Assembly (NCBI RefSeq): GCF_037325665.1
Contig: NC_090247.1
Coordinates: forward strand, 19,429,989 to 19,493,988
Direction of reading: 5' to 3'
From: Littorina saxatilis
Lineage: Eukaryota; Mollusca; Gastropoda; Littorinimorpha; Littorinidae
Length of the DNA: 64,000 nt
Shown here: piece after piece, positions 20,629 to 31,162 of the stretch
Layout of the letters: every line of letters starts with the position of its first letter
How positions within the stretch are numbered: position 1 is the stretch's first letter
Made by a program: the position numbers and the translations under genes
The notes under the pieces: model-generated
The model's input: the letters and a program-made list of their open reading frames with translations, nothing else
Told to the model about the DNA's origin: nothing
The model's database searches: none

Positions 20629-21866
20629 CTTTTTTTATTTTCAAAATAAAAAATAAGTTACAAATGGCAGAAGGTGGATTTGAAGATTTATTTGAGCCAG
20701 CGGACGACATGAGCGAAGCAATCCCTTTGGTTCCCTATCATCATTCACTGCATTATGAGGTGGCACGACATGAACTTCTGGAAGGTAAAGTTAGAGATTT
20801 CTACAAAAGTTTAGGAGAAGAACCTGATGTTTTAGATCCAAACCAGTTCAAAATGGAAGCAAATCATTTATATACAACTAACGATAAAGGAGAAAAAGTC
20901 CAACTTACATATAAATCTAATCCTGCTAAGTTTCTATCAAAAGTTTCACTAAAACAAAAACTTACTGCTAATCGACTTAGGCAATTAGATATTGTGCCTA
21001 GCACACGGTCATCATCTTCCCATGTTGTTTCCTTACTTCAACAAGCAGAACTAGGACTACCAACTGCTACTCAAATAGAATCTGTTCCATTGCAAGATCT
21101 TAATAAACTTGCAGATGAGGCTGATCAACTTATACAAGAGATAGAGACTTCTTTTTCTGAGGAAACTTCACTGAAGACTCCACATGAACTATTACCTATG
21201 AGAGAAATAGAAGCCCTTAATCAATCACTACAAACCATCAGAGGTGAAATAGCAAATAATCTGTCAAAACTAGGTCAGCTGGATGAAGATATAAACAAAG
21301 AGAAACAAAAACTTGCTGATGCTGATGATTTGAACCTAGAACAAGAAGTAAAAAACAGAATTTCTAAGCGTTTAAAAGATTTGCAGGAGGAGAAAGCCAT
21401 AAGGTTAGAAGTTCTAAGTAACAATAGAGAACAACTGAGAACACAGGTCAGCAGAATAAAAAATACAATTCAAAGAATCCTTTACGAAGACACAACTCTT
21501 GCTGAAAGAATTAGAACGCTTTTCAGAGAGCAGGGAATCACAATAGCTAGTATATTAACTGCGTTAGGATTTGCAATAAGCACATTAGTGTTAACACTCA
21601 CAGGTGGCACTGTCACACCTCCACCTCCACCTTCACCTTCATCTCCATCTGATCCGGGATGGGTAAAGAAACAACTCAAACACATTGCAGAACTATTAAA
21701 GAAACTAGCAGCAAAAGCTTTGGATGCACTTCCAGGAATCATTGGTTCAATTGTTAGCTGGCTGTTATCTTTTGCAGGTAAAGTTGTTGGTTTCATGGCT
21801 GAACATCTCTGGACTCTAATAGTTTTAATTGCAGGTGTTCTGCTAACGAGAATAAAGCAAAAGTAA
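20622..21866 (+). CDS. Polinton coiled-coil membrane protein, about 400 aa
   Basis: The likely start is ATG 20664 (MAEGGFEDLFEPADDMSEAI); the frame opens earlier at 20622. Residues 180-280 are a long coiled coil (LRGEIANNLSKLG-type heptads), followed by a hydrophobic helix (ITIASILTALGFAISTLVL), a proline linker (TPPPPPSPSSPSDPG) and a final membrane helix (HLWTLIVLIAGVLLTRIKQ). Divergent from the capsid gene region with almost no gap, so a shared promoter between 20628 and 20664 is likely. A virion or entry-related structural role is possible; family not recognised. Confidence 0.7.
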   Translation: MPSFFIFKIKNKLQMAEGGFEDLFEPADDMSEAIPLVPYHHSLHYEVARHELLEGKVRDFYKSLGEEPDVLDPNQFKMEANHLYTTNDKGEKVQLTYKSNPAKFLSKVSLKQKLTANRLRQLDIVPSTRSSSSHVVSLLQQAELGLPTATQIESVPLQDLNKLADEADQLIQEIETSFSEETSLKTPHELLPMREIEALNQSLQTIRGEIANNLSKLGQLDEDINKEKQKLADADDLNLEQEVKNRISKRLKDLQEEKAIRLEVLSNNREQLRTQVSRIKNTIQRILYEDTTLAERIRTLFREQGITIASILTALGFAISTLVLTLTGGTVTPPPPPSPSSPSDPGWVKKQLKHIAELLKKLAAKALDALPGIIGSIVSWLLSFAGKVVGFMAEHLWTLIVLIAGVLLTRIKQK

Positions 21867-23062
21867 GCCTACACCCACTCCACCAATTACTAGAGCAGTC
21901 TTCTGCGATTCATGATCATCACTAATACTAACAGCTTGATCATCACTAGTGACAGAATGATCTTCACCTGCAGCGTGATCTTCACTTGTCACGCTTTGTT
22001 TCTGTTCATTGTGATATGGCTGTAACATCGTTCTGATTTCTGAATTCAGTTCTTCACCCTTTCCAAGCGGCTGGGTGTCACTAGCAATAATGATTTCATT
22101 GTTATAATTTGTTATTGTTCCAATCTGCAGCTGGAGATCAGAAGGTAACATGTAAAGGCCGTTACCAACAGCAAAGTCAACTTTTGATCTTGCATAACGG
22201 AGAGAGTCTTGATACCTTTTGATGCTGGAAGGCAGATCAACTGCAGAGTTTATGACATCTTCTAAATTTGATAACAACTGTTTCTGTGCACCAAACCCTG
22301 TGCTTGTTCTCATTATGTTTGATCGTGTCTGTGCCTGCGAGCCTAGCAAGCACCACGCATATGTTCGGATAGATTCATTGATCCTTTCAACACCTGATCC
22401 AGTGAAACCTTTGCCGGTGTCTAATATAAAAGTAGTCCATGCATTGTGGTGCTGTTGTTCTATTGATCCTAACTGTACCTGCACATTTGAAGAAAAAGAT
22501 GTATGACCTGGCCAGTAATCAAAATTATACCTCCTGTGGACACCCCATAAATATAGTGTTCCCATGCCATGGTTTTTGTCTTGCTTTTGCCTAAAGTCGG
22601 TCTTAAAATCTATATTGAATTCATTGCAGAGACGCTCATACACTTTCATGTTTATCCTATTGTTGAATGGGTTCCAGCTCTTTTCATGCGGCATTGGTGC
22701 CTGAAGTTCAGACAAGATTCTCCTGCACTGATAGTAAACGTGAAATGTGTACACACACTTTGTCAGTAAGTTTGAATTATTCATGTGGTCTGCATAGGAC
22801 ACTCCACATCCTGTGGTTGCACAGAATATTGCAAAGTTTAACTGATTCTGATAGAACTGAATTGGGTGAGAGTTCCACATCTTTGGAACACTATCATTTT
22901 TGATTGGGGGATTTAGGTAAGAATGGAATGGGTCAGGCACTTTAACGCGAATGGATTCTGTTTCTGTTACAGCAAAGTCCAACTCATGGAAAGAAATAGT
23001 CTTTGGATTGTAATATGGTCCAGTTTTGTATTTAACGTCTTTGTTGAATTTATACTGACTCA
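21843..23062 (-). CDS. Polinton unassigned structural-type protein, about 405 aa
   Basis: The start is best placed at ATG 23062 (MSQYKFNKDVKYKTGPYYNP), although the frame opens at 23147. The body is aromatic and asparagine-rich without repeats, and the C-terminus has an acidic SDDQAVSISDDH stretch and a terminal hydrophobic helix (TALVIGGVGVGLLLLYS). It overlaps the tail of the convergent plus-strand gene by about 24 bases. Not recognised; a minor virion protein anchored by its C-terminus is a guess. Confidence 0.65.
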
Positions 23063-23082
23063 TTTTTGTTGTTGAATAAAAA

Positions 23083-23727
23083 ATGTTTATCACACTAACA
23101 AATGTGAAGACTGGTGTGCCAGTTAAACTTGCAAACCCTATCAACAATCAAAATGGAGGAATGAAAGTTGCACTGCATGAAATTATGTACAAGGTTACTT
23201 GGTATAATATCAGTAAAAAAAAGAATAACAACTGGGTTAGAATTAATGGTAAAACACATTCTGTAGAAGATGGTTACTATGACTTCTGCACTTTAGAGAA
23301 AGAATTGTTTGCTCCAGTAGGTATTACAGCGAGTTTAAATCATGCAAGTCTCATTGCTACTCTTACTATGCCCAAAACTAGAGAAGTAAACGTTGAGTTT
23401 CCAACCAAACTCCTTGATATGCTTGGAATTACAAAAATATACAAGGGAACACGTCCCATTGACATGGATGTTAACAGTGTACTGTTTGTTCACATGAGAG
23501 AGCTTAACACATCCTATAATCTGTTTAATGATCAGCGTTCTGATCTGCTTAGGATTCTTCCACCGAGTGATGCCTCTTTTTGTAAAATGCACGTGCCAAC
23601 ATTTAAGACACTTCAGTTCAAGGACTTGGAGGAAGGGTGTCATGAATTCCTACACATTGATCTGAAAAATCAAAGTGGACAACCAGTTGATTGTTTGTTT
23701 AACATTACATTGGAAATAGTTCCATAA
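23083..23727 (+). CDS. Polinton protein, possible minor capsid (single jelly-roll), 214 aa
   Basis: Begins MFITLTNVKTGVPVKLANPI. The predicted strand-rich pattern and size fit a single jelly-roll minor capsid (penton-type) protein, which Polintons usually encode near the capsid gene, but no diagnostic motif is visible, so this is inference. It is divergent from the 405-aa gene with about 20 bases between starts, and followed closely by the next plus-strand gene. Confidence 0.5.
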   Translation: MFITLTNVKTGVPVKLANPINNQNGGMKVALHEIMYKVTWYNISKKKNNNWVRINGKTHSVEDGYYDFCTLEKELFAPVGITASLNHASLIATLTMPKTREVNVEFPTKLLDMLGITKIYKGTRPIDMDVNSVLFVHMRELNTSYNLFNDQRSDLLRILPPSDASFCKMHVPTFKTLQFKDLEEGCHEFLHIDLKNQSGQPVDCLFNITLEIVP

Positions 23728-23743
23728 AATATTGAGTATTAAA

Positions 23744-24604
23744 ATGTCGAGTGGACCTACAATAGCTTATCCTGTTGCATGTTCAACTATAGAGTTGAAA
23801 GATTTAGCAGACGCTATCGACTTTGAGAGCAATGCTGAAGTTGGTGCAGTGTATGCATTCGAGTTTACAGACACTGGTCATTACAAGAGAAAGGAAATCG
23901 ACGATGAAAAGAAACCAAGATTTCTCAAACTAGGTCAAATCCGTGATGTTAATGTACCTGATCCAATTGTCGATGACACATTCTACATGTGGAAACATCA
24001 GAATAAAAAATGGGTACTTAGTCCTGTTATGAAAAAGATTGACTGGGAAATGAAGTTTGAATTTGTGAGTCCATACACTCTTGTTGGAAAAGACGACACA
24101 TTCCGTAAGTCAATCAATGCTAAACCACTAATTGTTAGCCTTGTTCCTGCGATTAACAGCAGGGGAGAAGTTGCAGTTAAACCTTTCCATAAGAACAACT
24201 ATCTCATTCACAGAAAACAAAGTGTTGAAAAGGACGCTGACACCATTGTCGATTTTATACCCAAGCTTCCAATAGGGCAGAATGCAACTATGATATTTGA
24301 TATAGTTGTCAGGAAAAGGGAAGAAACCACAAACACTGTTCTAATGAGAGGAATAAATCTCAACTGGAGACCATTAAATGTTGAAGAAGTCAGAGTATTT
24401 ATTGCTGTTCAAAAGGATTCTAACACAATAAAAAAACAGACGTCAAACCAAAATGTTGTTGTTAACGCAGATATAAATAATTTAACAGAAATAAGAAGTA
24501 TTAATCTTACTTATCTTGATTTGATTGCTTTCTACTATACAGATAAGGTGTTAAGCAATGAACAGCTTCAAAGCTTAGCAGAAACACTGGCCAGTGAGAA
24601 TTAA
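23744..24604 (+). CDS. Polinton unassigned protein, about 287 aa
   Basis: I take ATG 23744 (MSSGPTIAYPVACSTIELKD) as the start; the frame opens at 23732. It is a soluble, beta-rich looking protein of mixed composition with no membrane segment. It is second in a three-gene plus-strand run ending at the right terminal repeat. Not recognised. Confidence 0.6.
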   Translation: MSSGPTIAYPVACSTIELKDLADAIDFESNAEVGAVYAFEFTDTGHYKRKEIDDEKKPRFLKLGQIRDVNVPDPIVDDTFYMWKHQNKKWVLSPVMKKIDWEMKFEFVSPYTLVGKDDTFRKSINAKPLIVSLVPAINSRGEVAVKPFHKNNYLIHRKQSVEKDADTIVDFIPKLPIGQNATMIFDIVVRKREETTNTVLMRGINLNWRPLNVEEVRVFIAVQKDSNTIKKQTSNQNVVVNADINNLTEIRSINLTYLDLIAFYYTDKVLSNEQLQSLAETLASEN

Positions 24605-24633
24605 GATAAATATTTTATATTTTGCATTAAAAG

Positions 24634-25257
24634 ATGACTAGCAGTGTGAAGCTTTATCCTAATATTGATGAAAGTGCAGCAGAAAGTCAACAATTCAGAC
24701 TGGCACACATTAGTAATATACAAAAACAACTAGAAGATGAATTAGAAAAATATTCTCGCGCTAGACGTAAGTACTCAACAACTTACAACAGCCTTTCTAA
24801 TGCCAGCACTGGTTCTACTATCCTTGCATCAGCTGCAGGTGTAACGGGAACAATTCTGTTAGCTACCGGAGTAGGGACTCCAGTTTCTCTAATCCTAGGT
24901 GGTGTCGCAGCAGCAGTTGGTGGTTTATCATTTATAGCATCAGCTATAATGAAAAAAATTGTGAAAAAGCTTGAAAAACACGAATCCATTTCCACTCTTG
25001 CATCATCAAAATTGTCTAGCCTAAAACTGTCTATCAGTAAAGCACTTGAAGATTCAAAAGTTTCTGACGAAGAATTCAAACAGATACAAACAGACTTTGA
25101 TGACTACAAAAGTAAGAAAGCAAGTATTCAAACAAAAACACGAGCTGAATATAACAAGCCAATCGATATAGAAGATCTGAAAAAGCAGTTTTTAAAAAAG
25201 GGGATTCAAATAGGACGGGAAGAAAAAGTAAAAATAGAATCACTTGTAAAGAGTTAA
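24634..25257 (+). CDS. Polinton protein with hydrophobic glycine/alanine hairpin, 207 aa
   Basis: A charged N-terminal helix is followed by a long glycine/alanine-rich hydrophobic region (residues about 58-107, e.g. TILLATGVGTPVSLILGGVA and AAVGGLSFIASAIMKKIVKK) and a lysine-rich helical tail. The helix-hairpin-helix layout recalls membrane-inserting proteins such as apolipoprotein L-like folds, but I cannot assign it. It is last before the right terminal repeat. Confidence 0.6.
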   Translation: MTSSVKLYPNIDESAAESQQFRLAHISNIQKQLEDELEKYSRARRKYSTTYNSLSNASTGSTILASAAGVTGTILLATGVGTPVSLILGGVAAAVGGLSFIASAIMKKIVKKLEKHESISTLASSKLSSLKLSISKALEDSKVSDEEFKQIQTDFDDYKSKKASIQTKTRAEYNKPIDIEDLKKQFLKKGIQIGREEKVKIESLVKS

Positions 25258-25370
25258 CTATTCGTTTAGACAGTCACATTGCATGTATCAGATATAATTC
25301 TAACAGTGAAAGAACATATGAAGTAAAGTTTGTAAATGAGAGAGCGTATTGAGCTTAAGAATGTTGTATA

Positions 25371-25595
25371 AGAGAAAGGGAGAATGTACGTTCTGGGTTA
25401 CTGATTCCGACAGACCCGGCATTGGTTCAAAACAACCTTACTTTACTGTATTTTTTTTGTATGGATTTATGCAGTATTTTTCTGATTTTGTCGCATGTTT
25501 CATTTTAGTAAAAGTTTAGTCCAGAAGCCTATTTTGCGTTAATATTTAGGGTCTGTCGGAATCGGTGAGCCAGAACGTACATTCTCCCTTTCTCT
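25371..25595 (-). repeat. Polinton right terminal inverted repeat
   Basis: Reverse complement of 10116-10341 with one A-run shorter by one base. Between 25258 and 25370 there is no gene. Confidence 0.95.
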
Positions 25596-25870
25596 ACCCA
25601 GTCTCATTGGTCAAGCGAGCGATGCATAGCTGACTTTTGAATCGGTGTAGGGATTTTAAGATGACCATTTGCAACATAATCTTGTAGACTCTTTGTGCAG
25701 GAAAATTGCATTTTGAATTAGGGAATTGTTTTAAAGGTATGCTGTAGGCAAGTTTTTCTAAGCAACTTATTGTGTAAGTTGAGTTTTCAGCGTGTGGTCA
25801 GCGCACTACTTTTATCGCCCTATCATCTTAGCTGCAGTCAGTCCGGTACTGTCCATTTTACGCACTGTGC

Positions 25871-25960
25871 CATCTTCAATCAATCAATCAATATGAAGCT
25901 TATATAGCGCGTATTCTGTGGGTACAGTTCTAAGCGCTTGAACCAGTGACCAAATTTTTT
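25871..25960 (-). repeat. Dispersed repeat end with (ATTG)n tail
   Basis: 'caatcaatcaatcaatatg' followed by 'cttatatagcgcgtattctg' and 'gttctaagcgctt' is a sequence seen at the 3' end of many invertebrate LINE/SINE repeats (from memory). Only the end is present. 25601-25870 and 25961-26860 otherwise hold a short (CA)n tract at 26165-26222 and no gene. Confidence 0.5.
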
Positions 25961-26867
25961 ATCTTCTGGCTGCGTTTCATCAGTTTGATCGGATTCCCGG
26001 ACCGTATGTAAGCTGATGCCTACCGGTACCAGCTGATGATGTGAGGCGACCCATGACCGCCTGTTTATTGTTTTATTTTCTGCTCTGAGGTGTGAGGTGA
26101 TGAATAAACCCATGCACACTCTATCATGCTGATGTTCAAGTTTTCCTTCCCCTTGTTACACCACATACACACACACACAGACATGCACACACACACACAG
26201 AGACATACACACACACAGACACTTAGATGACAAATTTGCAAGCACCTGGTAAAACAGGAATTATGAAAGCAAAGTGTGGAATGATAAAGAAAAGAAGCAG
26301 TGTACATTATTTCACAGTTTATTGAGTGAAACTAATTTTGCCAAACACATAAGTGATCTACATCTCTTAAACAGAGACTTCAGTCATTGCAAGTATAACC
26401 AGTGCATATCCCCGTGGATTATTTTGAATAAACTGCATATGGTAAGAAGCGAAATTCTGGTGTTGAGCTCTGAAAGCCTTTTATTATGCCATGAAGCTCA
26501 TTCAGCTATTGTGGCCACACTGGTGACAATCAAATTGCTTAATTTTTTTGTCTATGAATCTTTGACTTGAACCGAACTGTGGGATTGCATTTCAGTTTGG
26601 ACGCTTAAAAAGTGGGGGTTCTACCTTTTACAACGAAGCACCTTATAGTCCCAAAAATACGGTGATTAATTTGTTTATCAAAATTCAGATTGAAATGAAA
26701 ATTTCAGTAACAGATTTTTTTAAATTATAGCATTGTGTCCTTTATCATTTCCTGAATCAAAAAATATCAAGATATGTTATGTTTACTCTGAAAATACGCT
26801 CAAAACGTCATGTGTAGCTTGCCTCAGCAACTCTTCAACAACCAAGGTGAACCTTCACTGTGCTTCC

Positions 26868-26885
26868 TGGGTCGTGGACGACCCA
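26868..26885. repeat. 18-bp palindrome TGGGTCGTGGACGACCCA
   Basis: First of five copies of TGGGTCGTNNACGACCCA; the other four are inside the MITE at 27027-27268. Confidence 0.85.
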
Positions 26886-27026
26886 GAGCCTCACAAACGT
26901 GTCTGTATCTCTAAAACTATTGGGAGTTTTTGATTGAGACTTCATGTAATCTTCAAACACCATAGACCTTCCTATCGACCAATTTTTACAGAATTATCTC
27001 TGTAAATAAACAATGACGTCATTTAA

Positions 27027-27268
27027 ACTACACAGTCCGGATATTGTGGGTCGTGAACGACCCATACGGAATTAAAGAAGGCATTTTACAGTGTTTATCC
27101 CTATTCGGATGGTGTGGGTCGTATACGACCCATATTCTGCAAAGAGGCGGTAAAGCGTTTATCCCTATTCAAATGATGTGGGTCGTGTACGACCCATACT
27201 TTTTTACATTGAATCCTTCTTAAGAAAGTATGGGTCGTACACGACCCACATCATCCGGACTGTGTAGT
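27027..27268. mobile_element. MITE carrying four 18-bp palindromes
   Basis: The ends ACTACACAGTCCGGAT and ATCCGGACTGTGTAGT are inverted, and the inversion extends through 'gtgggtcgt'. Palindromes TGGGTCGTNNACGACCCA sit at 27047, 27115, 27179 and 27231, and a 64-bp unit containing 'gtttatccctattc' is tandemly doubled. 27269-28209 contains no other feature that I can name. Confidence 0.8.
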
Positions 27269-28221
27269 CCAAAGCGTGATCCAGTGATGGTTAATCCTGA
27301 CAGTTATTTTCAGAATTCGTGTATTACAAAACAACGGCGAGATCAGCACCAAAGGCAGGTGTTACTTCTCTACTGATGTATGATGCATTATATAAGCAGT
27401 GAGCCAAGTCTAATCCCCCTTCTGTTTTTTCGCATTCATACGTCTTGTGTAAACGGATTTACAAACATAAACTGCAAAATGGTGATTCAAAAAGCCAGTC
27501 TTGTGCATATAAGAGAAAGACACAGGATGAAAATCAGCCAAAAAGTATACTCACAACCATTTGAAAATGTTCACACACAAAAATGCATGATGTTCAACAT
27601 CTGACTAAAGAAAATCTCAATCAGATTCCTCCAAATGAAAAACAAAAATGAAACACAGTATACATGCTAAAGTGTATACAAGCTATTTCAAACTCACACA
27701 TATAACAGTACATGGCATATATCAGTGTAAACTGGCCATCAAATTCATTTGGAGTTATCACCATTGATTTTGAAACATGATTAGATATGGTTCACATGCA
27801 TTAAATAATATTATGAATAGTTTACACATATCATGCCTATTTTTACGCTCACCTCAGATGTATTTACACACTCATATCTTACATGGAACAGAAACTACAT
27901 ATATGTACATGGCAAAACTTGATAACAAGCAAAATCAAAGTACAAGAACTTGACACTTGTACTGTTGTTAAATGAACATTTTGGCTGTTTTGGTGATGAA
28001 AAATTGAGAAACATTTCAAAACATATTCCATTGATTAAATCTAAACCAAACATTCTGTTTTCTAACACAACAACAACAAAAAGCACAGGCAGACAACGTA
28101 ATGTCATTAGTGATAACACCTAGACTGCAGTTTCTGTGCAGTCACAAATAAGTTTCAAAGGTGAAGACTTAACAAATACATGTAATGTCATGTACATGAA
28201 TTAGAACCAATCTGTCCTAAT

Positions 28222-28604
28222 TCTTCTTCTTCTCGTTCATGGGCTTAGACTCCCACGTTCACTTATGTTTTAAGCACAAGTGGAGTTGTACGTGTATGAC
28301 CGTTTTTACCCCGCCATTCAGGCAGCATATGCCGATTTCGGGGGAGGTATGCTGGGTATTTTCGTGTTTCTATAACCCACCGAACTCTGACATGGGTTAC
28401 AGGATCTTTTCCGTGCGCACTTGGTCTTGTGCTTGCGTGTACACACGAAGGGGGTTAAGTCACTAGCAGGTCTGCACATAAGTTGACCTGGAAGATCGGA
28501 AACATCTCCACTCTGAACCCACCAGGCGGCAGCGACCGGGATTCGAACTCCCGACCTCCCGATTAGGAGGCCGACGTCTTACCACCACGCCACTGCGCCC
28601 GTCT
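28222..28604 (-). mobile_element. tRNA-derived SINE, (AAG)n-tail family, full copy
   Basis: On the minus strand it starts gacgggcgcagtggcgtgg, has box B GAGTTCGAATCCC, a body of about 330 bp and a tail of GAA/AAG triplets. Target duplication ATCTGTCCTAAT lies at 28210-28221 and 28605-28616. Other copies: 32575-33592 (split), 35926-36067, 60118-60444, 61881-62324 and the fragment at 1-56. Confidence 0.92.
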
Positions 28605-29013
28605 ATCTGTCCTAATAAATACAATGCTACTTTATAACATGTGTGAATACATTTTTGCATGAGTTTATTTATTTCTGAATGTAAAGTTCCATGCAAAAGA
28701 ACAAAATTATACTGAGCTCCTCTTATAGATATGGCAATGCGATTTGAGCCTGATTTGTGCAAACGAATATTGAGATCATTCTTCTCAATAAAACTGAACA
28801 AATAGCTATGTATATGCGATACATACACATATACCGTTTTACAATAAATTACTTGTAGTGTGCACTGCCAGTTTACTGTGACTGTGATACATGACAAATA
28901 GCGGTAAGTTCCCTGAGATTGTCACCGCATCATTTGATTTCAAAGCAGTTATTGCAGAATTCTTATGTGTTCAACAAAATGCAGCTTGACTGTAGGTATG
29001 AAACACTGATCAC

Positions 29014-29387
29014 TTTCTTTATTTGTTTCTTTATTTGGTGTTTAACGTCGTTTTCAACCACGAAGGTTATATCGCGACGGGGAAAGGGGGGAGAGGGGAT
29101 AGAGCCACTTGTCAATTGTTTCTTGTTCACAAAAGCACTAATCAAAAATTTGCTCCAGGGGCTTGCAACGTAGTACAATATATTACCTTACTGGGAGAAT
29201 GCAAGTTTCCAGTACAAAGGACTTAACATTTCTTACATACTGCTTGATTAAAATCTTTACAAAAATTGACTATATTCTATACAAGAAACACTTAACAAGG
29301 GTAATAGGAGAAACAGAATCCGTTAGTCGCCTCTTACGACATGCTGGGGAGCATCGGGTCAATTCTTCCCCCTAACCCGCGGGGGGT
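29014..29387 (-). mobile_element. SINE-like element with 12-bp duplication
   Basis: The minus strand begins taccccccgcgggttagggg, includes 'gtaagaggcgactaacgg', and ends in an A-rich CAAATAAA tail. Direct duplication AACACTGATCAC lies at 29002-29013 and 29388-29399, so the insertion is recent. I recall this as a common molluscan SINE; the class is not provable from one copy. No tRNA B box is evident. Confidence 0.75.
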
Positions 29388-29669
29388 AACACTGATCACA
29401 TCCATACAAACACACTTATTCATTACCAGACTTTCCCTATCTCTTTCAGCATTCTCTCACAGACATCTACATACACACTGTTTCCAAAGTTAATGAAAAT
29501 AATCCTGTTTGTCCAGGCAAATAACACATGCCTAGCTGATGAAAATTATCCAATCAGTAAGTAAATGCAAATACTGTAAAACATGCCCAGCTAATGACAA
29601 TAACCCTTTTTGTAAATGCGGGTTGTTTTATACACAGGTGCATGAACCATGTACCAAAAAGAAGTTAAA

Positions 29670-29923
29670 TGTGACCCTCCACCACGGAATGAGTCGCATG
29701 TCACCTTTGCATGATTTTCATATTTTTACATTTTCCTAAAGAGTTTGTTATGCTCTATCCAGTGGTGAAAACCGTTTTTAGAAAAGAGCGAAAACTGTCT
29801 GAGTTATAAGCCTGTGACTAAGGTGATCTTCACACTGTTACCAGACACTCCCCGGACTTAATATTAAGCCTAGCGCATAACCGTGCGAGGTGACATGCGA
29901 CTCATTTCGTGGTGGAGGGTCAC
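29670..29923. mobile_element. MITE with 37-bp inverted ends
   Basis: Ends TGTGACCCTCCACCACGGAA (continuing to gcatgtcacct) and the matching inverted right end. 254 bp, non-coding. Confidence 0.8.
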
Positions 29924-30065
29924 AAATGTGGAGGTTTGACTTTCACGCCTTCCCTTCATTCCGGTAGGATCTACGAGCTTGAAATGAATTTGTGCACAGC
30001 ACTGTAAAACAGCACAAGGTATCTGTGGATTTCTCCTATTGCATGGCAGCTTCCGGGGTTACCTC

Positions 30066-30357
30066 AAGGCCCACTTGCCTCACCGACTGGTCAGGCTATC
30101 ACATGCAATCAGACCATCCCTCCACTTTGTCACATACCAAAAGTAAACACTCTGCGTACAGTGGTATTTTTTAAAGAATTAATTTTTGGATATTAATTCA
30201 TCAAAACATTACAACTCACCAAAGCAAGCAGTGAGGGTGTAGATGTTTTGGTTTGTAACTAAGTGGAGGGATGGTCTTATCACATATTAAAGCCTGGCCT
30301 GACGTGAGGCAGTGAGGCAAACTGATTGCACAAGGTGGAGTGGGCCTTGCAACAACA
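30066..30357. mobile_element. Foldback MITE with long imperfect arms
   Basis: Inverted pairs include 'agaccatccctccactt' (30112) with 'aagtggagggatggtct' (30260) and 'gcctcaccgactggtcaggc' with its counterpart near 30300. Arms are about 100 bp. Confidence 0.7.
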
Positions 30358-30359
30358 AA

Positions 30360-31162
30360 CAAGAAGGGCAAAGCCCATACGACTCACATGCTTGACCTCG
30401 ACCTTTAGGGTAACTAAACCTAGCAATGACATCATACACTTAGAACTGCTTCACACATTTTTCCTACCAAAATACATGTGACCTTGACCCACGGTCAAGG
30501 TCATCCAAGGTCATGCAACACAAAGCTGTTAATTCAAGACATAGGAAGTACAATGGTGCTTATTGGCTCTTTCTACCATGAGATATGGTCACTTTTAGTG
30601 GTTCACTACCTTATTTTGGTCACATTTCATAAGGGTCAAAGTGACCTTGACCTTGATCATATGTGACCAAATGTGTCTCATGATGAAAGCATAACATGTG
30701 CCCCACATAATTTTTAAGTTTGAAACAGTTATCTTCCATAGTTCAGGGTCAAGGTCACTTCAAAATATGTATACAATCCAACTTTGAAGAGCTCCTGTGA
30801 CCTTGACCTTGAAGCAAGGTAAACCAAACTGGTATTAAAAGATGGGGCTTACTTTGCCCTATATATCATATGTAGGTGAGGTATTCAATCTCAAAAACTT
30901 CAGAGAAAATGGGAAAAATGTGAAAAATAGCTGTTTTTTAGACAACATGTATGGCCCCTGCGACCTTGACCTTGAAGCAAGGTCAAGATGCTATGTATGT
31001 TTTTTGGGGCCTTGTCATCATACACCATCTTGCCAAATTTGGTACTGATAGACTGAATAGTGTCCAAGAAATATCCAACGTTAAAGTTTTCCGGACGGAC
31101 GTCCGGACGGACGACTCGGGTGAGTACATAGACTCACTTTTGCTTCGCATGTGAGTCAAAAA
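30360..31162 (+). mobile_element. 'caagaaggg...gtgagtcaaaaa' element with AGGTCA half-sites
   Basis: The ends (caagaagggcaaagcc and catagactcacttttgcttc) are homologous to those of the elements at 39213-39922 and 43896-44610, as is a GC-rich ggacggacgtccggacggac segment near the right end. The body holds repeated 'tgaccttgacctt(ga)' on one strand, i.e. TCAAGGTCA sites on the other. No coding capacity seen. 31163-32014 shows nothing further and probably includes the DEPDC7-like 3' UTR. Confidence 0.75.

Larger units (their letters stand above)
10116..25595. mobile_element. Polinton/Maverick element (fossil), 15.5 kb
   Basis: The element is bounded by long inverted repeats (10116-10341 and 25371-25595) and flanked by a direct ACCCA (10111-10115 and 25596-25600), close to the 6-bp duplication usual for the family. 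Parts in order: an unassigned gene, a 55-bp tandem repeat, protein-primed DNA polymerase B, retroviral-type integrase, four small genes, a packaging ATPase, the major capsid gene region, then a mixed-strand block of five unassigned structural or accessory genes. The two terminal repeats differ only in the length of one A-run, so insertion was very recent. Most genes look whole; a MITE interrupts the capsid region (about one break), so as it stands the element is broken. I recognised no maturation protease by eye. It lies between the DEPDC7-like and TCP11L1-like genes. Confidence 0.93.
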
